Translations under genes and position numbers: made by a program
NCBI GenBank assembly: GCA_964390725.1
Contig: CAYMIW010000014.1
Span: 4,970-68,969, forward strand
Direction of reading: 5' to 3'
Length of the DNA: 64,000 nucleotides
Origin: JAABTH01 sp964390725
GTDB taxonomy: Bacteria > Bacillota > Dethiobacteria > DTU022
In this document: positions 34,559-43,950 of the stretch, piece after piece
How positions within the stretch are numbered: position 1 is the stretch's first letter
Layout: each line of letters begins with the position of its first letter
The notes under the pieces: model-generated
Databases searched by the model: none
What the model was told of the DNA's origin: nothing
Seen by the model: the letters and a program-made list of their open reading frames with translations, nothing else

Positions 34559-35749
34559 ATGGAAAGATTTAATGATGCTTTAAACAGGGATCTACCCCTG
34601 CTGGTTGACACTACATTGCGCGATGGTGAGCAGACCGCAGGAGTTGTTTTTGCTAACAGGGAAAAACTGCGTATAGCCAAAATGCTGGACAACCTCGGTG
34701 TTCACCAGATAGAAGCTGGAATCCCTGTTATGGGCGGAGACGAAAAAGAAGTTATTCGCGAAATTGTATCCTATAAACTGAAAGCCAGTATTATGGCCTG
34801 GAACAGGGCAAACATTGAAGATATCCGCCATTCTTTAGATTGTGGAGTTGATTCTGTCGCAATATCGATTTCCACATCAGACATTCATATAGCACACAAG
34901 TTGAAAACATCACGTGACTGGGTCCTGGAAAATATGACCAAAGCTACGGAGTTTGCCAAGTCGCAAGACCTTTACATTTCAGTTAATGCTGAGGATGCAT
35001 CGCGAAGCGACCTTGATTTTTTGATCCAATTTGCGAAAATGGCCCAGGAAGCTGGAGCAGACAGGCTGCGCTTTTGCGATACAATCGGCGTCCTTGAGCC
35101 TTTTAAAACTTATGAAGTAATCAGCCGGCTAATTGATAAGACCGGGATGGATGTAGAAATGCATACCCATAACGATTTTGGAATGGCTACTGCCAATGCC
35201 CTTGCCGGTTTAAAAGCAGGAGCAAAATTTATTGGCGTTACTGTAAACGGGCTTGGAGAAAGAGCCGGAAATGCTGCCCTGGAAGAGATAGCCATGGCTC
35301 TCAAACATTTATTCGGGGTTAACATCGGGGTAAATACCCGTGATTTCAGAAACCTGTGCGAGTATGTAGCCCGGGCGTCAGGACGCCAGCTCTACCCGGG
35401 CAAACCAATTGTGGGAACCAATACATTTGCCCACGAATCGGGGATACATGCCGATGGAGTTTTAAAGAACCCATCGACTTATGAAGTATTCAGCCCCGAG
35501 GATGTTGGACTGGAGCGTCAAATTGTTATCGGCAAACATTCTGGATCTAAAGCAATTAAAATGAAATTTGTAGAATATGGCATTGATCTTTCAGATGAAG
35601 AAGCAGCAGATCTGCTCACTGCAGTCAGGAGTGTAACTGTAGATATGAAAAGAACCCTGTTTGATAAAGAGTTAATCTATATTTATGAAGATTACCTCTA
35701 TGAGAAAAAAATGACTCCCACTCCTGATGTTGATTCAAGGGTTAAATAA
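34559..35749 (+). CDS. Homocitrate synthase / Re-citrate synthase-like acyltransferase
   Basis: A 396-residue member of the DRE-TIM (HMGL-like) family that condenses acetyl-CoA with a 2-oxoacid. It has DTTLRDGEQTAGV (about 17-29), the metal site HTHNDFGMA, the NGLGERAGNAALEE block and the GIHADGVLKNP segment typical of NifV-type homocitrate synthases. It is about 120 residues shorter than the LeuA at 49135-50691 and lacks the LeuA regulatory domain. No nif genes are present, so the alternative that it is an anaerobic Re-citrate synthase, which belongs to the same family, should be considered. AGGGGG is seven bases before the chosen ATG; a TTG six bases earlier is in frame. A terminator follows. 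Confidence 0.78.
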   Translation: MERFNDALNRDLPLLVDTTLRDGEQTAGVVFANREKLRIAKMLDNLGVHQIEAGIPVMGGDEKEVIREIVSYKLKASIMAWNRANIEDIRHSLDCGVDSVAISISTSDIHIAHKLKTSRDWVLENMTKATEFAKSQDLYISVNAEDASRSDLDFLIQFAKMAQEAGADRLRFCDTIGVLEPFKTYEVISRLIDKTGMDVEMHTHNDFGMATANALAGLKAGAKFIGVTVNGLGERAGNAALEEIAMALKHLFGVNIGVNTRDFRNLCEYVARASGRQLYPGKPIVGTNTFAHESGIHADGVLKNPSTYEVFSPEDVGLERQIVIGKHSGSKAIKMKFVEYGIDLSDEEAADLLTAVRSVTVDMKRTLFDKELIYIYEDYLYEKKMTPTPDVDSRVK

Positions 35750-35763
35750 ATTATCTACCCGGG

Positions 35764-35797
35764 AACCCGTTTTATTCTGAAACGGGTTATCTTTTAT
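35764..35797 (+). terminator. Rho-independent terminator
   Basis: Nine-base-pair stem AACCCGTTT/AAACGGGTT with a seven-base loop, followed by a T-rich tract. It ends the proC-acyltransferase unit. Confidence 0.82.
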
Positions 35798-35875
35798 CTT
35801 TTTCTTACATGCCTTATAATAAGATGAAGAATAAATAGTGACTAAAAATAAGTAAACAACAGAAAGTGAAAAACA

Positions 35876-36829
35876 ATGAGCAAAAAATATTACTGCTGCC
35901 TGGATATAGGCGGAACAAAAATACTGATGCTTTTTATTGATGAAGATGGCACTGTAGTTTACAGGAAAAAAACCGTCACACCCAAGCCATCTTTACCGAT
36001 TTCAGTGATTCAGTCAGTCAATGAAATGCTGAAGGAAGCTGTTGGGGAACTTGGTCTGCCTCACAACTACCTCCCTGAAGGGATAGGGTTATGTATAGCC
36101 GGCTTTACCGAAACAGCCAACGGTGTTGTTCACCAGGCGCCAAATCTAGAATGGAATGAGCCGGTGCCGCTAAAACAGATGATAGAACAAAGCTTTTCGA
36201 CTCCGGTTTTAATTGAAAATGATACCAATGCCGCAATTATTGGTGAAGTATACTACGGCGCGGCAAAAGGGCACGATAACGCCATTTATATAACTATCAG
36301 CACCGGAATAGGCGGAGGTTTATTTCTTAACGGAAAACTATACCGGGGCAGTTTCGGCTTCGCCGGTGAAATTGGTCACATCAAGCCTTTTGGAAAAGGA
36401 CGCAGCTGTAAATGCGGTGGAGAAAACTGCCTTGAAATATGGGCTTCAGGAAGCGCTATAGCATTTTCTGCCCGGGAGCTGATCGAGGGCTGCGATAATG
36501 AAATAGAATCATTAAACACAAAAAATGTTTTTGAAGATGCAGACCGGGGCAATGATCTGGCTGCCGCTGTAATTGAGGACGCCGCCATGAAAACAGGAAT
36601 CGGCCTGGCCAATCTGATCAACTTGCTTAATCCTTCCTGTATCGTTGTCGGAGGGGGTGTAACAGGGGGCAGGCCAGATTACCTTGATCGAATTAAGAGT
36701 TATATCTTTAAGAATGCAATCAGGCCGTCGGTTGAGATAGCATCAGTTTCCGTCGTGGAGGCTGCACTGGAACCGGAAGCGGGAATCTGGGGCATGTATG
36801 CCTTCTTGACAGGCAAAGCGGTGGGATAA
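35876..36829 (+). CDS. ROK-family sugar kinase (glucokinase-like)
   Basis: Cytoplasmic sugar kinase of 317 residues. The ATP-binding phosphate motif is CLDIGGTKILML (about 7-18), the catalytic region contains IENDTNAA, and the glycine-rich TGIGGGLFLNGKLYRG is present. The ROK zinc-binding motif GHIKPFG followed by CKCGGENCLE (about 178-187) is intact. There is no N-terminal helix-turn-helix, so it is a kinase and not a ROK repressor. Glucokinase is likeliest, but N-acetylglucosamine or mannose kinases share these motifs. Confidence 0.86.
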   Translation: MSKKYYCCLDIGGTKILMLFIDEDGTVVYRKKTVTPKPSLPISVIQSVNEMLKEAVGELGLPHNYLPEGIGLCIAGFTETANGVVHQAPNLEWNEPVPLKQMIEQSFSTPVLIENDTNAAIIGEVYYGAAKGHDNAIYITISTGIGGGLFLNGKLYRGSFGFAGEIGHIKPFGKGRSCKCGGENCLEIWASGSAIAFSARELIEGCDNEIESLNTKNVFEDADRGNDLAAAVIEDAAMKTGIGLANLINLLNPSCIVVGGGVTGGRPDYLDRIKSYIFKNAIRPSVEIASVSVVEAALEPEAGIWGMYAFLTGKAVG

Positions 36830-36831
36830 CA

Positions 36832-37554
36832 TTGGAAACTGTCGAGCCATTTGAGACTATATATGAAATAACAGAGCTATTAATAGCCAGGTATGGCCCT
36901 ATCGGTATTGGTGCGGCTATGTTCGCTGAAAGTGCCGGTGTACCTTTTGCATCAGCTATTGTGCTGCTTACATCCGGTACGATGATTCTGCGCGGCACGG
37001 TTTCTTTTTGGGCAATATTCATCTCATCCACACTGGGCATTACTCTTGGCAGCATTTTTAGTTACCTGCTTGGGCTGCTCGGCAGTGTTGTCGGTTCTAA
37101 AGTTAAAACCAACATGTTCGGGCAAGCAGTATGCAGGAATGCTCCGGTTAAAAAGAATGAAGGATCCGGCTCCCGTCTGATCATTTTATGGGAAAAGTAC
37201 GGCAATTTTTCCATATTCATGGCCCAGCTATGGGGAGTTACCCGCACTTTTGTATCCTTTCCGGCTGGGGCAATGCACATGAATTTTTATATTTTTATCA
37301 TCTATACATTCCTGGGCGGGGCTATATTCAGCCTGATAGCTATTGGCGCTAGTATTGCGTTAACAGGAACCATGGGCTTTACGATTAAACTGCTGAAACA
37401 ACTGGCTAGTTTATCACCCTGGCTTTTACTAATTCCTCTGGCTATACTTGTTGCTTTTTTGTTTCTATACTTTTATAAAAAAAAGAAAAATGATTCGACA
37501 GGTATATTTCAAAATATAATAAACCGGTTGCAACGTTTTACTGGCAGGAACTGA
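36832..37554 (+). CDS. DedA-family membrane protein
   Basis: A 240-residue integral membrane protein of the DedA/SNARE-associated group, which includes lipid-carrier flippases. The FAESAGVPFASAIVLLTSG segment (about 27-45) is the family hallmark, and the second half carries WGVTRTFVSFPAGAMHMNF, containing the conserved R-F/T-P-G-A region. Four to five hydrophobic segments and a Lys-rich cytoplasmic tail are seen. It has a TTG start two bases after the ROK stop with a weak ribosome site, consistent with coupling. Confidence 0.85.
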   Translation: METVEPFETIYEITELLIARYGPIGIGAAMFAESAGVPFASAIVLLTSGTMILRGTVSFWAIFISSTLGITLGSIFSYLLGLLGSVVGSKVKTNMFGQAVCRNAPVKKNEGSGSRLIILWEKYGNFSIFMAQLWGVTRTFVSFPAGAMHMNFYIFIIYTFLGGAIFSLIAIGASIALTGTMGFTIKLLKQLASLSPWLLLIPLAILVAFLFLYFYKKKKNDSTGIFQNIINRLQRFTGRN

Positions 37555-37623
37555 ATGGTGAAAATAGAAATACTGAATTTAGTCGGTTAAACAAACACCG
37601 GATGCAGAGGATGAAGAAATAAA

Positions 37624-37842
37624 ATGGGAAAAACCCGCTTTAAACTAAAAGTTTATAACGAAAGATGTAAGGACTGCGGTATCTGCTTCGAGTTTTGCCC
37701 TAAGAAGAACCTTGAACCGGGGCCTGATGGCAGCCCGGTATTTATTAACCCGGAAGAATGCACAGGTTGTAAGCTTTGTGAATACCTCTGTCCTGATTTT
37801 GCCATTCAGATAGAAAAAGAAGAGAATAACGGTATTGAATAA
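37624..37842 (+). CDS. Ferredoxin-like protein, two 4Fe-4S clusters
   Basis: A 72-residue protein with CKDCGICFEFC near the N-terminus and CTGCKLCEYLC in the second half. This spacing resembles the delta-type ferredoxin subunit of 2-oxoacid:ferredoxin oxidoreductases (KorD/VorD), but no catalytic subunit follows, so this copy may serve another partner. Its stop is 28 bases before the cobalamin-binding gene. Confidence 0.85.
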   Translation: MGKTRFKLKVYNERCKDCGICFEFCPKKNLEPGPDGSPVFINPEECTGCKLCEYLCPDFAIQIEKEENNGIE

Positions 37843-37870
37843 TTACAATCCTGGAGGAGGGTGTTCAGGT

Positions 37871-38974
37871 ATGCCAGACTTAATGCAAATGGCTGAAGAA
37901 ATAGAAGTTGTTCCTCCGTCTGCAGCCCGTGATTATAATGTCAATAAAGAGCTGTTAACCGATGAAGTAAACCGGATTATGACTGCTGGCCCTTCAGTTA
38001 AAGAACTAATCGGGTTAAACCCTCTCGCGGTTATGTATGATAATCATGCTAACCATGCCAACTTTATGAGTAATGTATTTTTACTCAATGATTACCAGCT
38101 GATAATGAAGATCATTACCTGGGTTTACCGTTCATACGTGGCTCGCGGTTTTTCCATTGATTATTTTCCCGCAACCCTTAATACCTGGATAAAAGTAATA
38201 GAAAAAGAGCTTGAACCTTCCAGTGCTTCTCATATCGTATCAGTCTACAGGTGGATCATTGAAAAACACCATCTTTTCAAAGAGGCTTCTGAACAACAAA
38301 CAGTAAAAGAAGCAGCTCCCGATGCAAAATGGTCTAAAATTCAATTTGCTTTTTATAACGCCCTGCTAGCGGGCAACCACCAGGAAGCTGTCAAGCTCTC
38401 AAACGACTCCGTCAAAACAGCTTCTGACCTTGGAGAATTTTACCTTAATGTAATTCAGCCATCACTTTACCAGATCGGCATAGAATGGGAAATGGGAGAA
38501 ATATCTGTCGCCCGGGAGCATCTTGCTTCAGCTGTAGTAACCAGGGTAATGGCTGCACTTTATCCCAGGTTTATTGTTTTAGAGCAATCAAAAGGCAAGG
38601 CTGTTGTTACAGCAGCACCCAATGAATTTCATGAAATTGGGGCCCGTATGGTTGCCGACCTGCTTGAAGCAGACGGCTGGGATGTAGATTATACAGGCGC
38701 AAATCTTCCGGCAGAAGAACTGATTGAATTTCTGAAAGAGAAAAAACCTTTTTTGACAGCAATTTCTGTAGGGATGCCGTTTAACCTGGAAAAAACTATT
38801 GAACTGGTTTCATTGATCAGGGCAAATAATCAGTTTGAAAATATGAAGATTATTCTGGGCGGCCTGAGTATCAGTTCCAATCCCCAGCTTCAGTGTCCCG
38901 CCGGAGTTGATGGTATCGGTTTAACGGCGCGTGATGCTGTCCGGCTGGCTTCCGAGTGGTGGAGCAATGCTTAA
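37871..38974 (+). CDS. Cobalamin-binding sensor with CarH-like light motif
   Basis: A 367-residue protein. The C-terminal part is a B12-binding fold: a four-helix cap (about 160-235) and a Rossmann domain with the base-off motif EFHEIG (His254), followed by TGANLPAEELIEFL and the glycine-rich LGGLSIS. The cap contains W206 and E216-H217 in the exact spacing W-x9-EH that defines CarH-type adenosylcobalamin photoreceptors. No MerR DNA-binding domain is present; instead about 150 N-terminal residues form an uncharacterised helical domain. No zinc or methyltransferase partner domain is seen. ATG 37871 has GGAGGAGG ten bases upstream. It overlaps the diguanylate cyclase gene by eight bases, so it may act as the input for cyclic-di-GMP signalling. 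Confidence 0.82.
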   Translation: MPDLMQMAEEIEVVPPSAARDYNVNKELLTDEVNRIMTAGPSVKELIGLNPLAVMYDNHANHANFMSNVFLLNDYQLIMKIITWVYRSYVARGFSIDYFPATLNTWIKVIEKELEPSSASHIVSVYRWIIEKHHLFKEASEQQTVKEAAPDAKWSKIQFAFYNALLAGNHQEAVKLSNDSVKTASDLGEFYLNVIQPSLYQIGIEWEMGEISVAREHLASAVVTRVMAALYPRFIVLEQSKGKAVVTAAPNEFHEIGARMVADLLEADGWDVDYTGANLPAEELIEFLKEKKPFLTAISVGMPFNLEKTIELVSLIRANNQFENMKIILGGLSISSNPQLQCPAGVDGIGLTARDAVRLASEWWSNA

Positions 38975-39920
38975 GCAACATTTCTTTAATGATCATTATT
39001 CTCACTTAACTGCCTATCTCAACAGAAACCAGAATACTATAATTTTCCTGATTGACTCTGAATACATTATCAGGGATTGCAATAGTTCCTTTACAATAGT
39101 CAGCGGTTTTGAGCATGAGCCGGTTGGCATTGACATCAGGACATTATTAGCTGCCGAAGATGAACATTTGATCAGTAACATTAAGGATGCAGATAAACTT
39201 AAACCGGTAAGTTTTACAATGCAGGGAAGCAGGTCTGAACGTTACGGCATGAAAGGTTTTGCAGTCAAAACAGAAAAAGGTTATCTCTTTATATGCGAAA
39301 AAATATCAATTACCGATGATAAAGTGGTCGAAGAAATATCCATATTAAACAATGAATTAGCCAATATAACCCGGGAGCTTAATAAAAAGAACATAGCACT
39401 GCAAAGAGCTAATGATAGAATTAATGAACTGCTGAAAACCGACTCTTTAACCGGTATTGCAAACAGAAGATATTTCCTTGATTATTTTATTAAAATGCAC
39501 GCCAATGCTATCAGGAATAAAGTGCCTTTATCCCTGGTTATGGCAGATCTTGATTTTTTTAAAGCTATAAATGACCGGTATGGGCACCAGGCCGGCGACG
39601 ATGTCTTAAAAGAATTTGCCCGCATCCTGGAAAACAACTGCAGGAAAGAAGATCTGCCTGCCCGGTATGGTGGAGAAGAATTTGCCATTCTCCTGGTTCA
39701 TACCGGTGCTAATCAGGCTTTGATCCAGGCTGAAAGAATTCGCAGTTGTCTTGAAGAGACAAGTATTGGCGCTGAAAATATTCAAGCAACGGCCAGATTT
39801 GGTATTGCAGAACTAAAGAATGAACAAAGTATTGACATATTGATTAAACAAGCTGATGACGCTCTCTACAGGGCAAAGCATGAAGGACGTAACCGTGTTC
39901 TCATTTCTTCAGCGGAATAA
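38967..39920 (+). CDS. PAS-GGDEF diguanylate cyclase
   Basis: Predicted to make cyclic di-GMP. A PAS-like sensor domain (about 20-110) is followed by a coiled-coil linker (about 125-160) and a GGDEF domain with active GGEEF at 235-239. The inhibitory I-site RKED lies exactly five residues before GGEEF, so product feedback is likely to be intact. No membrane helix is present, so it is a cytoplasmic sensor. The start ATG overlaps the stop of the cobalamin sensor gene (ATGCTTAA) with GGTGGAG upstream, implying coupled synthesis of the two proteins. Confidence 0.9.
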   Translation: MLKQHFFNDHYSHLTAYLNRNQNTIIFLIDSEYIIRDCNSSFTIVSGFEHEPVGIDIRTLLAAEDEHLISNIKDADKLKPVSFTMQGSRSERYGMKGFAVKTEKGYLFICEKISITDDKVVEEISILNNELANITRELNKKNIALQRANDRINELLKTDSLTGIANRRYFLDYFIKMHANAIRNKVPLSLVMADLDFFKAINDRYGHQAGDDVLKEFARILENNCRKEDLPARYGGEEFAILLVHTGANQALIQAERIRSCLEETSIGAENIQATARFGIAELKNEQSIDILIKQADDALYRAKHEGRNRVLISSAE

Positions 39921-39936
39921 GCAGGAGTGTTACATA

Positions 39937-41304
39937 ATGGAAAGCGACAACTCAACAATGTTTATCGCAGCAGATAAAGTTAAAAATTATTACCTGGTTA
40001 ACCTCGGGTGCCAGATGAATGAACACGATTCAGAAATAATCTGCGCTATGCTTGAAAATCTTGGTTACAGGGCAGTTCAGAATGCAGAAGAAGCCGATTT
40101 GATCATGATTAACACCTGTGCGGTCAGAAAAAAACCGGAAGACAAGGTGGCATCCCTGCTGGGAAAATATAAGCTGCTTAAGGATGATAAACCGGAACTG
40201 ATCATAGCGGTCGGAGGATGTATGACCCAGCAGGAAACTGCTGCTGCATACATCAAAAAAAGGTTTCATCATGTCAATTTGATTTTCGGTACCCATGCAC
40301 TGCCCCGGCTACCACAACTGCTTGCAAAAGCAGAAGAATCAAATCAAACAATTGTTGACCTGGCTGAAGATTATGCCGATCGTGAAGGATTGCCTGTATC
40401 CCACAGCAGTAATTTTAAAGCCTGGCTGCCGGTAATTTACGGTTGTAATAATTATTGTTCATACTGCATAGTTCCTTTTGTCAGGGGTCGCGAAAGGAGC
40501 AGGGACTATGAATCAGTTATCCGGGAAGCTGCCTGGTTGGCCGAAAATGGTTATCTGGAAGTTACCCTGCTCGGGCAAAACGTTAACTCGTATGGTAACG
40601 ATTTACCCGGAAACCACCAATTTGCCGATCTTCTTAACGGTATAAATCAGATTAAGGGTATCAAAAGGATTCGCTTTATGACGTCCCACCCAAAAGATCT
40701 TTCAAAAGAATTAATCCAGGCCGTAAAAGAGGGAGCGCAGGTTTGTGAACATTTTCATCTTCCGGTCCAATCAGGAAGCAATACTATCCTGAGCAGGATG
40801 AACCGCCGCTATACCAGGGAGCACTATCTAAAACTTATAAGCGAAATAAGAGAGAATATACCCGGTGTATCCATAACATCCGATATAATTGTCGGTTTTC
40901 CAGGAGAAACAGAGGCAGAATTTCTCGATACGCTGGATCTGCTCAAAACAGCCCGTTTTGATAATGCCTTCTCATTTCTTTATTCACCACGCGCTAATAC
41001 AAAAGCAGAAACCTTTAATGATCAGCTGAGTCACACTGAAAAAGAAGAACGCCTGGAACGATTGAACGAAATTCAGCATACTATCAGTATGGAAATCAAC
41101 CAGGATTTGAAAAATCAGATACTCGAGGTTTTAGCTGAAGGACCTAGCAAGAACAATGAAGAAATGCAAACCGGCCGCACCAGGACAAATAAGCTGGTTC
41201 ATTTTCCCGGCCCGGCGTCCCTGACCAGAAGCCTGGTGACAGTAAAAATAACCGACGCCAGAACCTGGCACCTTACCGGAAAATTGGAAGGGGAAAACAG
41301 TTGA
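39937..41304 (+). CDS. miaB: tRNA-2-methylthio-N6-isopentenyladenosine synthase
   Basis: Radical SAM methylthiotransferase modifying A37 of tRNAs. The 455-residue chain has the N-terminal UPF0004 domain with three cluster cysteines (NLGCQMN, NTCAVR, GGCMTQ), the radical SAM motif YGCNNYCSYCIVPF with CxxxCxxC, and a C-terminal TRAM domain. GCAGGAG precedes ATG 39937; a longer frame would run into the preceding gene. Its stop overlaps the mutS start by four bases. The miaA partner is three genes downstream. Confidence 0.95.
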   Translation: MESDNSTMFIAADKVKNYYLVNLGCQMNEHDSEIICAMLENLGYRAVQNAEEADLIMINTCAVRKKPEDKVASLLGKYKLLKDDKPELIIAVGGCMTQQETAAAYIKKRFHHVNLIFGTHALPRLPQLLAKAEESNQTIVDLAEDYADREGLPVSHSSNFKAWLPVIYGCNNYCSYCIVPFVRGRERSRDYESVIREAAWLAENGYLEVTLLGQNVNSYGNDLPGNHQFADLLNGINQIKGIKRIRFMTSHPKDLSKELIQAVKEGAQVCEHFHLPVQSGSNTILSRMNRRYTREHYLKLISEIRENIPGVSITSDIIVGFPGETEAEFLDTLDLLKTARFDNAFSFLYSPRANTKAETFNDQLSHTEKEERLERLNEIQHTISMEINQDLKNQILEVLAEGPSKNNEEMQTGRTRTNKLVHFPGPASLTRSLVTVKITDARTWHLTGKLEGENS

Positions 41305-43943
41305 ATCGCAACAGCCCGATGATGGAACAGTACAAAAAAATCAAAGAACTGCACCCGGATAAACTGCTCATGTTTCAGGTCGGTGACTTCTATGAGTTAT
41401 TCTATGGCGACGCAGAAACAGCAGCCCGGGAAATGGAAATTGCCCTTACATCAAGAGATGCCGGCAGTGATAACCCTATTCCCCTGGCCGGTGTACCGAT
41501 TCATTCAGCAGAGACATACCTGAATAAACTATTGTCAAAAGGCTATAAGGTGGTTATTTGTGACCAGGTTGAAAGCTCAGCCCAGGCCAGGGGTCTGGTC
41601 AGGAGGGAAATAACCAGGATTCTTACTCCGGGTACAATTACCAATCCAGAAATGCTGGATGAGGGAAAAAATAATTACCTTGCCATAATCACCGGGACAA
41701 GAAGAAGTATCGGTCTGGCCACAGTTGACATATCCACCGGTGACTTCAGGATAACGGAACAGGAAGGAGAGGCAGCAGCTGAAATAATCCTTGATGAGCT
41801 GCGCAGGTTGGAACCTGCCGAAATTCTTTGCAGTTCGGTTAAATTAGCCGGGTTGGTAAAAACCTCCCTAAATGTAAACAAAGAGCTCCTTATCGAAACT
41901 ATTTCCAGAATTCCCGAAGCAGATGAAATTAAAAGTATGATTATTGAACGCTGGAATCAGGATATCTGGAACAATCTCGAGTTAAACAGTTATCCCCTGG
42001 CGGCTACCGCAGCTGCTGCTGCCCTGGTTTACCTTGAAACACTGCAACAACTGCCGCTTTCCGGCAACCATTTTCATAACCTGGAACTGTACTTCAGCAG
42101 CCGTAATATGGTTTTAGACAGTATTACCGTAAAAAACCTCGAGCTGACCCAATCATTGCGGGAAGGTGGAAAAGCAGGCAGCCTGCTCGGACTGCTCGAT
42201 CACTGCATGACCGGGATGGGCCGCAGGCTGTTGAAACGATGGCTCGAACAGCCGCTGCTGGATCGGCAATTGATTGAAGAAAGACTGGATGCAATAGAAG
42301 AGCTTTTAAATAAGCAGATCCTGCGGGCAGAAGTTCAAAAAAAGCTGAAGGCAGTATTTGACCTGGAAAGATTCTGCAGCAGGCTGAGCTACCAGAGGGT
42401 TAATGCCAGGGACCTGGTTGCCCTGAAAAACAGCCTGGGCCTGCTGGAACCACTCAGGGAAAGCCTTGAAAAAACGCAATCAAGCGCTCTCAAGTATATT
42501 AACAAAAACATGCCTTCAACTAAAGAACTATTTGATACTATTGATCATGCTCTGGTTAATGATCCACCTCTTACCCTGAGAGAAGGAGGATTGTTTAAAA
42601 AGGGTTATCACGAACAATTGGATCACTTAAAAGAAGTTTCAGTAAACAGCAGCGAGACACTTCTGGCTTACGAACAGAATGAACGTCAAAGAACCGGCAT
42701 TAAAACTTTGAAAGTAGGCTATAATCGCAACTTTGGCTATTACATTGAAGTCACAAGGGCTAACCTCAAGGCAATTCCCGATGATTACCACCGTAAGCAG
42801 ACCCTGGTTAATGCAGAAAGATTTACTACGGAAGAATTAAACCGCATGGAAGAACAGATAACCGGGGCGCGTGAAAAATTAGCCCAGCTGGAATACGAGC
42901 TTTTTGAAGCATTAAGAGAGCGGGTTTCGTCCTCAACAGACGACCTTCTGATTGTTTCAGAGCTGCTGGCCAGGCTTGATTGTCTCCAGGGCCTGGCAGA
43001 GGCTGCAGATATTTATGACTACTGCCGACCGGTAATCATGGATAAAGGTAAATTTATATTTAAACAGGGCCGCCACCCGGTGGTTGAACAACTCGCATTT
43101 GAAAGATTCGTGCCCAATGACCTTAATATGGATGATAAACATTACCTGCTGTTAATTACCGGACCAAATATGGCCGGTAAAAGCACCTATATACGCAGTG
43201 CTGCCCTGATTGCTATTATGGCCCAGGTTGGATCATTCGTTCCGGCAAAAGAAGCCTCTGTACCCCTGCTGGATAGGGTTTTTGCCAGGGTTGGAGCCAG
43301 TGATGATTTAAGCCGTGGCCATAGTACTTTTATGGTTGAAATGGAAGAAACTTCTATAATTCTAAAGGAAGCAACCGCTGCTAGTCTGATCATTCTTGAT
43401 GAAATCGGCAGAGGCACCAGCACCTATGACGGTATGAGTATAGCCAGGGGAGTATTAGAATACCTGGTTAAAAAAACAAAAGCAAAAACTCTTTTTTCGA
43501 CTCACTATCATGAATTAACCAGGCTGGAAGGGGAGTTGCCGGGAATTAAGAATTACACCATGGCTGTCAGAGAAAAGGGAAAAGAGGTTCTGTTCCTCCG
43601 CCAGGTAATTCCCGGTAAAGCCGATAAAAGTTACGGTATTAATGTTGCCAGGCTGGCCGGCATACCGCCTGAAGTTCTATTTCGGGCTGAAACAATCCTG
43701 ACAGAGCTCGAGCTATCAGCATCCTCTGCTGCAGAACAGCAATTAAGCCTGATTCCAATGGTAGCAGAACCGGTTTCCGAGCACTGCCGCGAACTGGAAA
43801 TTATCGATATTGTAAAAGAGCTTGATCTAAACCGGCTTACCCCCCTTGAAGCACTGCAAAAGCTCTTTGATATCCAGGGCCGGCTCCTGGATATTGACGA
43901 TCCTCAATTAACTGCTCAGGAACAGGAAAGGGAGGAGGAATAG
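41301..43943 (+). CDS. mutS: DNA mismatch repair protein MutS
   Basis: Mismatch recognition ATPase, 880 residues, normal for MutS1. The N-terminal mismatch-binding motif is FQVGDFYELF (about 25-34, containing the Phe-x-Glu wedge as DFYELF). The C-terminal ATPase has Walker A GPNMAGKST (about 619-627), the RVGASDDLSRGHSTFMVEM block and Walker B LIILDEIGRGTSTYDG. TTG 41301 is chosen: it overlaps the miaB stop and has GGAAGGGG six bases upstream. Confidence 0.96.
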   Translation: MNRNSPMMEQYKKIKELHPDKLLMFQVGDFYELFYGDAETAAREMEIALTSRDAGSDNPIPLAGVPIHSAETYLNKLLSKGYKVVICDQVESSAQARGLVRREITRILTPGTITNPEMLDEGKNNYLAIITGTRRSIGLATVDISTGDFRITEQEGEAAAEIILDELRRLEPAEILCSSVKLAGLVKTSLNVNKELLIETISRIPEADEIKSMIIERWNQDIWNNLELNSYPLAATAAAAALVYLETLQQLPLSGNHFHNLELYFSSRNMVLDSITVKNLELTQSLREGGKAGSLLGLLDHCMTGMGRRLLKRWLEQPLLDRQLIEERLDAIEELLNKQILRAEVQKKLKAVFDLERFCSRLSYQRVNARDLVALKNSLGLLEPLRESLEKTQSSALKYINKNMPSTKELFDTIDHALVNDPPLTLREGGLFKKGYHEQLDHLKEVSVNSSETLLAYEQNERQRTGIKTLKVGYNRNFGYYIEVTRANLKAIPDDYHRKQTLVNAERFTTEELNRMEEQITGAREKLAQLEYELFEALRERVSSSTDDLLIVSELLARLDCLQGLAEAADIYDYCRPVIMDKGKFIFKQGRHPVVEQLAFERFVPNDLNMDDKHYLLLITGPNMAGKSTYIRSAALIAIMAQVGSFVPAKEASVPLLDRVFARVGASDDLSRGHSTFMVEMEETSIILKEATAASLIILDEIGRGTSTYDGMSIARGVLEYLVKKTKAKTLFSTHYHELTRLEGELPGIKNYTMAVREKGKEVLFLRQVIPGKADKSYGINVARLAGIPPEVLFRAETILTELELSASSAAEQQLSLIPMVAEPVSEHCRELEIIDIVKELDLNRLTPLEALQKLFDIQGRLLDIDDPQLTAQEQEREEE

Positions 43944-43950
43944 AATCCCT

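Noticed and set aside
34559..35749. Call as a second LeuA
   Set aside because: It lacks the LeuA C-terminal regulatory domain and has NifV-type blocks; the real leuA with a T-box is at 49135-50691.
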